Shown piece by piece: positions 18,942-27,978 of a stretch of 64,000 nt of DNA. The position numbers and the translations under genes are program-made. A model generated the notes under the pieces. The model was not told the DNA's origin and did no database searches. It saw only the letters and a program-made list of their open reading frames with translations. Source of the stretch: Pedobacter sp. MR2016-24 (GTDB lineage Bacteria > Bacteroidota > Bacteroidia > Sphingobacteriales > Sphingobacteriaceae); the NCBI RefSeq assembly GCF_026239655.1, contig NZ_JAPIVO010000002.1:248001-312000 (forward strand). The letters run 5' to 3'. Numbering within the stretch: the first letter of the stretch is position 1; each line of letters opens with the position of its first letter.

Positions 18942-21900
18942 ATGAAGCAAACTTCTACTAGCTTATGCTATGTACTGATCTTTCTGCTCATTGTAGTCTA
19001 TGATCATGCATTTTCGCAATCATTACCCAAAAAAACTATCACAGGTAAAGTTACAGATACGCTGGGCATCGGTCTTCCGGGTGTAGTAGTTGCTGCTGTA
19101 ACTAAAGTTAATGTAGGTACGCAAACGGATAACAACGGTAAGTTTGTGCTTGACGTTGAGCCGGGTACGCTATTGAGATTTTCCTACGTGGGTTATAAAG
19201 AACAGCGGGTTACCGTTGGAGCTACCGCAAATGTGATCAATATCCGTCTGCTCGAAAATAACATCCAGGCAGATGAGGTGGTCATTACCGCATTGGGACA
19301 AAAGCAGCGAAAGGAAGCACTGGTAGGATCAGTAACCACCGTAAAGGTGGCAGACCTGAAAATCCCCTCCAGTAACCTTACCAATGCACTTGCCGGAAGG
19401 ATTGCCGGCGTAATCGGTTATCAGCGCAGCGGACAGCCGGGGCAGGATAATTCTCAGTTCTTTATCCGGGGAGTAACTACTTTTGGTTATAAACAGGATC
19501 CCCTGATCCTGATTGATAACGTGGAGCTTACGCCTTCAGATCTGGCCCGACTACAGGTAGATGATATCGAAAGTTTCTCCATTCTGAAAGATGCGAGTGC
19601 AACGGCACTATACGGTGCAAGGGGTGCAAACGGGGTGATCCTGGTCAGTACCAAAGAAGGTAAAGAAGGTAAGGCTAAAATTAACTTCCGCCTGGAAAAC
19701 TCTGTTTCCCAATCTACGCAGACTTTAGAACTGGCAGATCCGGTTACCTATATGAAGCTGTATAACGAAGCGTCTATAGGAAGAGGTTTAGCACCGAAAT
19801 TTTCTCAGAATCAAATCATCAATACCCAGGCAACGGTGAATCAAAGCCCGGGATATAATGAATACGTGTATCCCGCGGTAGACTGGCTGGGTTTATTATT
19901 CAAAAAAAGAACCAATACCCAGCGTGCCAATTTAGGGATCAGCGGTGGGGGCGGTGTAGCGAGATATTATGTAGCGGGCTCTTATAGTCTTGATAATGGG
20001 GTGTTGAATCAGGATGATAGAAACAACAATGATAATAACGTCAAATTCCGTAATTATCAATTGCGCTCTAACGTCAATATAGACCTGAGCAAAACAACTG
20101 AACTGATTGTGCGCTTGTCGGGTAACTTCAGTGAGTACACCGGTCCTCTGGCAACAGATGGTGGTTTTTCCACAGATTTGTACAATATAGCAGTACACAC
20201 CAGTCCGGTGCTTTTCCCTGCTTTTTTTCCTGCAGATGCGGCAAATGCTAATGCACAACATATTTTGTTTGGCAATGAGGGCTCAACTACGCAAAATTCT
20301 ATCTTATACAATAATCCCTATGCAGCATTGTTAAGAGGACATAAAAGCTCTTCCGAATCAAGAATGTCTGCCCAGTTTGAAATCAACCAGAAACTGGATT
20401 TCCTTACAGATGGTCTGAGCTTCAAATCCATTTTCAGTACCAACAGGTATTCCTATTTCGATTCCCAGCTGGCCTATTCGCCATTTTATTACAGTGTAGG
20501 ATCTTATGACCGGCAAAGCAATAACTATACGTTGAACTGGCTGAACTCTTCTGTAGCAAACAATGTCCCTAACATTCCGCAGGAATATTTAAGCTATACT
20601 GCCGGCACGCCTAATATCAGTACATTTTTATATGCCCAGGCCTCATTGAACTATATCAAAACATTTGGCAACCACAATATCAGCAGTACACTCATCGGAA
20701 CCAGTCAGCAAACTACTTATAACAATGCAAAAGATCCTAAAACGGATCAGCGAACATTGCAATATTCCCTGCCTTACCGAAATCTGGGACTGGCAGGCCG
20801 TTTAACCTACGCTTATAAAAACAAGTATTATGTAGAATCAAACTTTGGCTATAACGGGTCGGAACGCTTCTCTGAAAACCACAGGTTTGGCTTTTTCCCT
20901 ACTATTGGTGCGGGATGGGTAGTGTCTAACGAGAAATTCTGGGAGGGTTTTACGGGGACTATTGACCGACTTAAACTTCGGGCCAGTTATGGTATAGTCG
21001 GTAATGATGCGATCGGTTCACAAAGGTTCTTCTATCAGTCGGACGTCAACCTTAACGGTGGTGGTAACTATGCATCTTTTGGTTATAATAACGGTTCCAG
21101 TCGTGAAGGCGTATTTATCAACAGTTATGAAAACCCGAATATTACCTGGGAAACTTCCAGACAAACCAATTTAGCCCTGGAAGCGACGCTGTTCAAAAAC
21201 ATGAATATCATTGCAGAGTTTTACAATAACTACCGCTATGATATTTATATGCAGCGTAAAAATTTACCTACCTCACTGGGACTGGAAGCGATTGATCCAA
21301 GAACCGGCTTACCAGATATTGGTGCCAACATTGGTGTAGCCAGGTCAAAAGGGATGGACTTATCCGTGGATTATAAAATGAATATCAATGCGTTCTCCTT
21401 TGCTTTGAGAGGAAACTTCACCTTCGCTAAAAACAAATACCTCAATTACGAAGAGCCGCAATATGCGGAAGCTTACCGTTACCAGACCGGACAGGCCATC
21501 AGCAGAAACTATGGTTTCATCGCAGAACGCTTATTTGTGGATGATAATGAAGTGGCTAACTCACCGACACAAATTTTCTCCCTTAACGGTAAAGCGCCAA
21601 GAGGAGGTGATATCAAATACCGCGATTTAAATAACGACGGTAAAATTGACGGTGCCGATCAGACCTTTATCGGCTTCCCGCAGTCGCCCGAAATTGTATA
21701 CGGTTTTGGTTTCAGCTCATCTTACAAAAACTTCGATTTATCGGCCTTCTTTACCGGACAGGAGCGCATGACTTTTTTCATCAATCCGCGTAAAGTTAGT
21801 CCTTTCGTGCCAAGCGATGAGCAATATATACTCGGTAATACCCAGTTGTTGAAAGATTTTGCAGACAACCACTGGTCGCCAGAAAACCAGGACTTATACG

Positions 21901-22193
21901 CTTTATATCCAAGGCTTTCTATTACTGCTGCAGATCTGGAGAACAATTACCAAACCAGTACCTGGTGGATGCGTAATGGTCGTTTATTGCGCCTGAAATC
22001 TTTAGAAATTGGTTATACCCTGCCTAAACGTGTTTCCAGCAGCATCAAACTCTCTTCCTGCAGAATTTATTTCAACGGATTGAATCTCTTCACCTGGAGT
22101 CCTTTCAAAATGTGGGATCCTGAACAGGGAGGTAATGGTTTTGCTTATCCTATACAGAAGGTGTTCAATGTTGGTCTTAACGTGAATTTATAA
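18942..22193 (+). CDS. SusC/RagA-type TonB-linked outer-membrane transporter
   Basis: A 1083-residue outer-membrane glycan importer. A signal peptide (~1-26, ending HAFSQS) precedes a carboxypeptidase-regulatory-like domain (ITGKVTDTLGIGLPGVVV through FSYVGYKEQ). A TonB-box-like ADEVVITALG, the plug (SNLTNALAGRIAGVIG through YGARGANGVILVSTKEG) and a ~850-residue beta-barrel follow, ending in an aromatic-rich strand (FNVGLNVNL). Works with the SusD lipoprotein encoded at once downstream; the stop and next start overlap as TAATG. Substrate inferred from downstream genes: fucosylated oligosaccharides. Confidence 0.97.
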   Translation: MKQTSTSLCYVLIFLLIVVYDHAFSQSLPKKTITGKVTDTLGIGLPGVVVAAVTKVNVGTQTDNNGKFVLDVEPGTLLRFSYVGYKEQRVTVGATANVINIRLLENNIQADEVVITALGQKQRKEALVGSVTTVKVADLKIPSSNLTNALAGRIAGVIGYQRSGQPGQDNSQFFIRGVTTFGYKQDPLILIDNVELTPSDLARLQVDDIESFSILKDASATALYGARGANGVILVSTKEGKEGKAKINFRLENSVSQSTQTLELADPVTYMKLYNEASIGRGLAPKFSQNQIINTQATVNQSPGYNEYVYPAVDWLGLLFKKRTNTQRANLGISGGGGVARYYVAGSYSLDNGVLNQDDRNNNDNNVKFRNYQLRSNVNIDLSKTTELIVRLSGNFSEYTGPLATDGGFSTDLYNIAVHTSPVLFPAFFPADAANANAQHILFGNEGSTTQNSILYNNPYAALLRGHKSSSESRMSAQFEINQKLDFLTDGLSFKSIFSTNRYSYFDSQLAYSPFYYSVGSYDRQSNNYTLNWLNSSVANNVPNIPQEYLSYTAGTPNISTFLYAQASLNYIKTFGNHNISSTLIGTSQQTTYNNAKDPKTDQRTLQYSLPYRNLGLAGRLTYAYKNKYYVESNFGYNGSERFSENHRFGFFPTIGAGWVVSNEKFWEGFTGTIDRLKLRASYGIVGNDAIGSQRFFYQSDVNLNGGGNYASFGYNNGSSREGVFINSYENPNITWETSRQTNLALEATLFKNMNIIAEFYNNYRYDIYMQRKNLPTSLGLEAIDPRTGLPDIGANIGVARSKGMDLSVDYKMNINAFSFALRGNFTFAKNKYLNYEEPQYAEAYRYQTGQAISRNYGFIAERLFVDDNEVANSPTQIFSLNGKAPRGGDIKYRDLNNDGKIDGADQTFIGFPQSPEIVYGFGFSSSYKNFDLSAFFTGQERMTFFINPRKVSPFVPSDEQYILGNTQLLKDFADNHWSPENQDLYALYPRLSITAADLENNYQTSTWWMRNGRLLRLKSLEIGYTLPKRVSSSIKLSSCRIYFNGLNLFTWSPFKMWDPEQGGNGFAYPIQKVFNVGLNVNL

Positions 22194-24124
22194 TGAGAAC
22201 TATGAAATCATATTACAAATATATATGTATCGGGCTACTGGCAGTTTCCAGTTTATCCTGTAAAAAATACCTGGATATTACTCCGGACAATCTGGGTACG
22301 CTCGATTATGCGTTCAGAAACCGTAATGAAGCAGAAAATTATCTGTACTCCTGTTATGCCTATCTGCAGCGCCTAAACGATGTGGCTACCAATCCCGGTT
22401 TCAGTGCTTCCGGGGAGCTGATTTATTCCAACACGCTTGAACAATACCTGGGATTTAATATCACCGGTTTCAATTTACTGCGTGGCCTGCAAAACTCAGG
22501 TAATCCCGGTTTAAATACCTGGGAAGGTACACAAGGCAGTTACAGCATGTTCCGGTCTATCCGGATCTGTAACATCATGCTGGAAAATATAGATAAACCC
22601 ATAGACTTGGGGGAATCTGAGAAAAAACGCTGGATTGCTGAAGCAAAGTTCCTCAAAGCCTATTATCACTATGTGCTGCTGAGAATGTATGGTCCGATTC
22701 CATTGATCAAAACCAATCTGTCCATCTCCAGTACTACAGAAGAAATCAGGGTAAAAAGGTCATCCGTAGATGAATCTGTGAGTTACATTGTTTCCCTGAT
22801 CGATGAAGCTATTCCGGATTTACCCGCGGCAATTGTGAGTCAGACTACAGAACTGGGCCGTGCCACTTCGGTCATTGCACTTTCGCTGAAAGCAGATGTG
22901 CTGGCTACCGCTGCCAGCCCCCTTTTCAACGGTAACCCCGATTATGCCAGCTACAGAGACAAAGACGGCATATCCCTCTTCTCTGCCAGCTATGATGGCA
23001 ACAAATGGAAACTCGCCGCCGATGCGGCAAAAGCAGCGATCACGGCGGCAGAAACGCAGGGCAACAGACTGTACACTTTTTCTGCTCCGGCTTCTGTAGG
23101 CAGGTTGCCAGACTCATTGAAAAGGGAGCTCGACGTACAAAATGCCGTAACGGAGAAATGGGAACTGAATCCGGAAGTGATCTGGGCATCAAACCCCGAA
23201 TTTAGCTACCAGGGTTTTGCAACGCCAAGATTAACCGATAAATCTGCTGTCAATGCTTTTTCTAATCCGTCTACGTTTTCTGCACCTATCTCTACCCAGG
23301 AGTTATTTTACACGGTAAATGGTGTGCCGATCAGTGAAGATAAAACCTGGGATTACCAGGGCAGGAATACGCTTAAAGTAGGCGACGAAGCCAGCCGTTA
23401 TTATATCAAAGAAGGTTATCAGACCATTAAAGGACATTTTGCCAGAGAATCAAGATTCTATGCAGATCTGGCTTTTGATGGCGGGATCTGGTTTGGTAAC
23501 GGAAGAATTGACCCGAATAACAATTCACTGCCACTTTACCATGTGCAAGCCAGAGGAAATTCCCTGGCCGGTCCAACAGATAATATCCGTTTAAATATTA
23601 CGGGCTACTGGCCAAAAAAACTGGTCAGTTATCAATCTGTATATGATGACGGTTTCCAGCCTTCACCTTTCCGTTTACCGATCATCAGACTGGCAGGTTT
23701 ATATTTGCTGTATGCTGAAGCTTTAAATGAAGCTGAGGGGCCGGTGTCCGAGGTTTTTACCTATATAGACAGGGTGCGTGCACGTGCTGGTTTGCAGGGA
23801 GTTCAGGCTGCCTGGTCGGCCTATTCGAGAAATCCAACCAGGTTTTCTTCTAAAGAAGGGATGAGACAGATTATCCATCAGGAAAGAAGAATTGAATTGT
23901 GTTTTGAAGCGCAGATTGGCTGGGACTTAAGAAGATGGAAAGAGATGCAAAGTGTGCTGAGTCAGCCGCTGCAGGGATGGAGTGTATACGACAGTGAGGC
24001 TATCAATTATTACAGACCCGCTACCAAATTTATCCCGGTATTTGGTACAAGAGATTATCTGTGGCCAATTAAGAATGATCAGTTAATCGTTAATCCCAAC
24101 CTGGTTCAGAATCCTTACTGGTAG
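22193..24124 (+). CDS. SusD/RagB-type glycan-binding lipoprotein
   Basis: A 643-residue surface lipoprotein that closes over the SusC pore. The signal ends in a lipobox (AVSSLSC) with mature KKYLDITPDNLGT, the standard SusD opening. TPR-like helices (RIWIAEAKFLKAYYHYVLL-type stretch near 150) and the conserved C-terminal signature RIELCFEAQIGWDLRRWKE are present. Start overlaps the susC stop; the ATG at 22202 is an equally good alternative. Longer than the ~550 aa of many SusDs, so it may have extra binding loops. Confidence 0.96.
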   Translation: MRTMKSYYKYICIGLLAVSSLSCKKYLDITPDNLGTLDYAFRNRNEAENYLYSCYAYLQRLNDVATNPGFSASGELIYSNTLEQYLGFNITGFNLLRGLQNSGNPGLNTWEGTQGSYSMFRSIRICNIMLENIDKPIDLGESEKKRWIAEAKFLKAYYHYVLLRMYGPIPLIKTNLSISSTTEEIRVKRSSVDESVSYIVSLIDEAIPDLPAAIVSQTTELGRATSVIALSLKADVLATAASPLFNGNPDYASYRDKDGISLFSASYDGNKWKLAADAAKAAITAAETQGNRLYTFSAPASVGRLPDSLKRELDVQNAVTEKWELNPEVIWASNPEFSYQGFATPRLTDKSAVNAFSNPSTFSAPISTQELFYTVNGVPISEDKTWDYQGRNTLKVGDEASRYYIKEGYQTIKGHFARESRFYADLAFDGGIWFGNGRIDPNNNSLPLYHVQARGNSLAGPTDNIRLNITGYWPKKLVSYQSVYDDGFQPSPFRLPIIRLAGLYLLYAEALNEAEGPVSEVFTYIDRVRARAGLQGVQAAWSAYSRNPTRFSSKEGMRQIIHQERRIELCFEAQIGWDLRRWKEMQSVLSQPLQGWSVYDSEAINYYRPATKFIPVFGTRDYLWPIKNDQLIVNPNLVQNPYW

Positions 24125-24149
24125 TCACTATTATTAAATCATAACAGAC

Positions 24150-25385
24150 ATGGAAATCAAACATAAAAATAGCTATTTGTTATTGCTCATCGCGGTGCTG
24201 GCCTGTTTTACTGCCTGCAAGAAAAGCGAAAGCTATAACGATCCTGCCTCTGCCGATATGACCAAGCCCGGAGTGGTGAGTGATATCAAGGTGGATAATT
24301 TTAACGGTGGGGCCAACATTACCTACAAACTGCCGGATTCAAAAAACTTGTTATATGTGCTGGCCAGGTACAGCATCAATGGTCAGGTGACCAGAGAAAC
24401 TAAATCAAGCTACTACTCGGATACGATTAAAGTGGATGGCTTTGCAAAAAAGCAGGCCTATGAGGTGACCCTGTATTCTGTGTCACGGGCCAATGTAAAG
24501 TCAGACCCCCTTATAGTACAGGTAAACCCGGAAACCCCGCCCTACCTTTTGCTAAAGCCCACCATAGTAGCAGAAGCTGATTTTGGGGGAATCAAAATTT
24601 CAGCAGCCAATACCTCAAAAAATTCCGTAGGCATTATCCTCCTTGAAGTGGATAATACCAATCATTCTGAAATTATTGATCAGCATTACACCGCTGTCAA
24701 TTCCATCAATTATTCTCTAAGAGGTTACAGTCCGGTGGCCAAAAAATTTGGTTATTATGTGATGGATACCTTTGGTAATATCTCTGATACGACCTACACC
24801 ACGATCACGCCTTTTTTTGAGACCCTGATGGACAGGACCAAATTTTTCTCTTACCGTCTGGCTACCGACGGGGCGATTGGCTATGGCTGGGATCTTCCTT
24901 ATTTGTGGGATGGTAAAACGGATGGATCTTCAAACGGATGGCATACCAATCCCGGCGGTACCTTACCTATCGTTGCCACCTTTGGTTTGGGTGTGAGTGC
25001 TAAACTGAGCAGGTTTGTCCTCTGGGAAAGACCAGATGGCGGTGATAAGTTTGCTTATGGTCACGGTAATCCGAAGGTGTTCTCCATCTGGGGATCGAAC
25101 GTGGATGCACCAAGAGATGTGCAATTGCCAAAATCTGCACCTGAGGGGACCGTATTGGGCGACTGGACAAATCTCGGCAACTATAACTATCCTGATCCGC
25201 CCTCAGGCCTTAAACCTATTGCGCATACCCCGGCCGATAATGATTTTGTGAAGGCAGGAGTGAGCTTCAATGTGCCGCTCGCCAGTCCTAAAGTCAAATT
25301 TATCCGCCTCTCTGTTGAAGGCACCTGGTCCAATGGGAATTTTGCCCATGCAATGGAAATGGCATTTTACGGAGATCCGAGATAG
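24150..25385 (+). CDS. Surface lipoprotein of the DUF4959/DUF5000 type
   Basis: A 411-residue lipoprotein (lipobox LACFTAC, then KKSESYND). The first ~100 residues are a fibronectin-III-like DUF4959 module (GVVSDIKVDNFNGGANITYK), the middle fits DUF5126, and the C-terminal ~150 residues are a discoidin-like DUF5000 domain (LWDGKTDGSSNGWHT, RFVLWERPDGG, VKFIRLSVEGTWSNG). Proteins of this type follow susCD in many loci and are thought to be auxiliary glycan-binding proteins at the surface. Starts 25 bp after susD. Confidence 0.88.
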   Translation: MEIKHKNSYLLLLIAVLACFTACKKSESYNDPASADMTKPGVVSDIKVDNFNGGANITYKLPDSKNLLYVLARYSINGQVTRETKSSYYSDTIKVDGFAKKQAYEVTLYSVSRANVKSDPLIVQVNPETPPYLLLKPTIVAEADFGGIKISAANTSKNSVGIILLEVDNTNHSEIIDQHYTAVNSINYSLRGYSPVAKKFGYYVMDTFGNISDTTYTTITPFFETLMDRTKFFSYRLATDGAIGYGWDLPYLWDGKTDGSSNGWHTNPGGTLPIVATFGLGVSAKLSRFVLWERPDGGDKFAYGHGNPKVFSIWGSNVDAPRDVQLPKSAPEGTVLGDWTNLGNYNYPDPPSGLKPIAHTPADNDFVKAGVSFNVPLASPKVKFIRLSVEGTWSNGNFAHAMEMAFYGDPR

Positions 25386-25427
25386 GCGACCAGCCATTAA
25401 AGAATAATATCAATTAATATAGAAGAT

Positions 25428-26648
25428 ATGAAATCATTATATAAATCATACAGCCTCTTAATTTTCTGCCTGCTGGCATTGCTGATTGGCTGTAGCAAAG
25501 ATGACCTGGAATTTAAGGATTTCCTCAAGGATGGGGAAAAGATTTATCCCGGACGTGTATCTGCCATTGTGCCTAAACCAGGTAACCTGAGGGTGGGCCT
25601 GTGGTTTAGTCCCAATCCCGATCCAAGTGTTACAAAATATGTGATCTACTGGAATAACAAGGTCGACTCTATGGTGGTCAACGCCCTGAGTAACCGTCCG
25701 CAGGATACAGTAAAGGTTATTATTCCCGGCTTAAATGAAATTGCTTACAGCTTTGTGGTATACTCGCTCGATGCCGCAGGGCATCGGTCTATTCCGATAG
25801 AACTGCCTAATGTAAGAATCTATGGACCGCTATATCAGGGCGGTTTATTGAACAGGCCATATAATGCGTCAAATCCTTCAGCACTGAATGACGACGGTTC
25901 ATTGACTTTGAATTTCAATACACCAGATACGATTAATGTAAACACGGTCATCAGATACACCAATACTGCTAATGCTGCGGTAGAAAAGGTTTTGCTGCCA
26001 AGAGATACCGCTGTTATACTTCCCGGCTATAAAACAGGAAGCGAAGTACTGTATAAATCAGCCTATATTCCTGGCAGGGGAGCTATCGATACTTTTTATG
26101 TTTCCGCTTTCAGTACTTTTCCGGCCTATGTTTACCGCGATGTGCAGTGCGATAAGTCGCTCATGAAAGCAGTGTCCCTCCCGCATGATGTTTATGCCGA
26201 TTTTGACACCAGTTTTGATAAGCTATGGGATGGCAGTGTGGGGCCGCAGGGATATCCTAACATTTTCCACAGTAACGGCAGTACCTTACCTCATCACTTT
26301 ACATTCGACCTTGGAAAGACCTATCGCAATCTTGTAACCATAGAAGAAACAGGCAGGAACCAGTCGCACAACCCGATTGAGTTCGAGGTATGGGGCATCA
26401 ATGACCTGACTGGTGCGGCTACCACTTTAGCCTCCAATGATCCGGGATGGAAAGCAGAATCCCTTGCAAAAGGATGGGTGCTGCTCAAGGATGCGTTAAG
26501 AACAGACGATGGGCAGGCAGCGCTGAAGTTTGACCTGGTCAGTAATCCGCCGCCAGTCCGCTATATCAGGATCAGGGTGAAAAAAGTGGCTTCCGGGGAT
26601 TCGAGTTACAGCAATATCAGCGAACTTACCTTCTGGAACAGACAATAG
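25428..26648 (+). CDS. Surface lipoprotein with DUF4998 and discoidin-like domain
   Basis: A 406-residue lipoprotein (lipobox LLIGC, then SKDDLEF). The N-terminal half matches DUF4998: KDFLKDGEKIYPGRV and GNLRVGLWFSPNPDPSVTKYVIYWNN, a fibronectin-like fold. The C-terminal ~150 residues (KLWDGSVGPQGYPNIFH, PHHFTFDLGKTYR, VRYIRIRVKK) resemble an F5/8 type C carbohydrate-binding domain. It shares architecture with the preceding lipoprotein, which suggests two surface glycan-binding proteins of different specificity. Confidence 0.87.
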   Translation: MKSLYKSYSLLIFCLLALLIGCSKDDLEFKDFLKDGEKIYPGRVSAIVPKPGNLRVGLWFSPNPDPSVTKYVIYWNNKVDSMVVNALSNRPQDTVKVIIPGLNEIAYSFVVYSLDAAGHRSIPIELPNVRIYGPLYQGGLLNRPYNASNPSALNDDGSLTLNFNTPDTINVNTVIRYTNTANAAVEKVLLPRDTAVILPGYKTGSEVLYKSAYIPGRGAIDTFYVSAFSTFPAYVYRDVQCDKSLMKAVSLPHDVYADFDTSFDKLWDGSVGPQGYPNIFHSNGSTLPHHFTFDLGKTYRNLVTIEETGRNQSHNPIEFEVWGINDLTGAATTLASNDPGWKAESLAKGWVLLKDALRTDDGQAALKFDLVSNPPPVRYIRIRVKKVASGDSSYSNISELTFWNRQ

Positions 26649-26724
26649 CAAAACAGCCATAGCACTTTTAGAACGAACATATAACGCTGAATAAGAAAAA
26701 AATCAGCAATAAGATACCAAAGAT

Positions 26725-27948
26725 ATGATACAAAAGAGCACGACCAGAGATGTGCGTTACCCGCTGGGAAAAGGTGCAGGCAGTGATGCTATCCACCGCG
26801 ACCCGGTATATTCTTATGCCGTAACCTATTTACATGACGATAATGGCCATACAGGAACAGGCTTTGCTTTCACCCTTGGTGAGGGCAATGACCTGGTGTG
26901 TAAAGCCGCGCAGTTTTATGCCGATCAGCTCAGGGGCATGGACATAGAAGAACTGATGGCCGATTTTGGCAATACCTTCAACAGGTTTTCCAATGAGCAG
27001 CAGTTCCGTTGGCTTGGGCCTCATAAAGGTGTGGTGCACCTTGCCCTTGCCTCGGTAACCAATGCCTGTTATGACCTTTGGGCAAAAAAAAGAGGTGTTC
27101 CGCTGTGGAAACTGCTCATCGACCTGAGTCCGGAACAACTGGTGAATACTCTTGATCTGTCTTATCTTGAAGATGAGCTGACCAGGGAGCAGGCCCTGCA
27201 ACTGCTGCGGGAGAATGCCGGCGGCGCTTTTGCCAGACAAGGCATCCTTACTCAGGGATATCCCGGATATGATACTTCCATCGGCTGGTTCAACTATACA
27301 GATGAAAAGATCAGGGAAAACGTATTGCGCGCTGTGGGAGAGGGCTATACCGCTATGAAACTGAAAGTAGGGTCTGCCGAGGCCGAACGCGATATTCGCC
27401 GTGCACAACTGGTTCGAGAAACCACGGGCGACCAGGTGAAAATTATGCTGGATGCCAATCAGCAATGGACGCTGCCACAGGCGATAAAGATCTGCGGACA
27501 GCTGCAGTCGATGAACCCCTACTGGATCGAGGAACCCACACATCCTGATGATATCCTCGGGCACCAGACCCTGGCTAAAGCCATTGCGCCGACAAAATTA
27601 GCTTTGGGAGAACATGTGCCCAACCGCATTATCTTTAAGAATTACCTGCAGACCGGCGCTGCCGGATTTATACAAGTGGATGCCGTTCGCGTAGGCGGCG
27701 TCAGTGAATTTATTACTGTCAGCCTCCTTTGCCGGAAATTCGGGATTCCTGTTGTTCCGCATGTTGGTGATATGGGACAACTGCACCAGCACCTGGTTTT
27801 GTTTAACCACATCAGCCTGGGTCACGAAGCTTTATTCCTGGAACAGATTCCGCACCTGCAGCAACATTTCGTTCATCCTGTACAAGTTAAAAACGGAGTT
27901 TATCTGACTCCACAGGAAGCCGGGAGCAGCTGCGACCTTAAATTATAA
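26725..27948 (+). CDS. L-fuconate dehydratase (enolase superfamily)
   Basis: Predicted to dehydrate L-fuconate to 2-keto-3-deoxy-L-fuconate, a step of the non-phosphorylative fucose pathway. The 407 residues show the mandelate-racemase-type barrel: KLKVG (KxK base), metal ligands in MLDANQQW, WIEEPTHPDD and LGEHVPNR, and the His-Asp region VPHVGDMGQLHQHL. The PTHPDDILGH and GEHVPNRIIFKNYLQ stretches fit the FucD/ENOSF1 subgroup rather than generic sugar-acid dehydratases. No signal peptide, so cytoplasmic. First catabolic gene after the surface lipoproteins; the adjacent fucosidase supports the substrate. Confidence 0.9.
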   Translation: MIQKSTTRDVRYPLGKGAGSDAIHRDPVYSYAVTYLHDDNGHTGTGFAFTLGEGNDLVCKAAQFYADQLRGMDIEELMADFGNTFNRFSNEQQFRWLGPHKGVVHLALASVTNACYDLWAKKRGVPLWKLLIDLSPEQLVNTLDLSYLEDELTREQALQLLRENAGGAFARQGILTQGYPGYDTSIGWFNYTDEKIRENVLRAVGEGYTAMKLKVGSAEAERDIRRAQLVRETTGDQVKIMLDANQQWTLPQAIKICGQLQSMNPYWIEEPTHPDDILGHQTLAKAIAPTKLALGEHVPNRIIFKNYLQTGAAGFIQVDAVRVGGVSEFITVSLLCRKFGIPVVPHVGDMGQLHQHLVLFNHISLGHEALFLEQIPHLQQHFVHPVQVKNGVYLTPQEAGSSCDLKL

Positions 27949-27978
27949 AACCTATTTTAGTATAAGCCGAAACCTGAA

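Noticed and set aside
26830..27564. A 244-codon open frame antisense to the fuconate dehydratase gene
   Set aside because: The sense gene is fully conserved with catalytic motifs; the antisense frame has no recognisable domain and is typical of GC-rich shadow frames.
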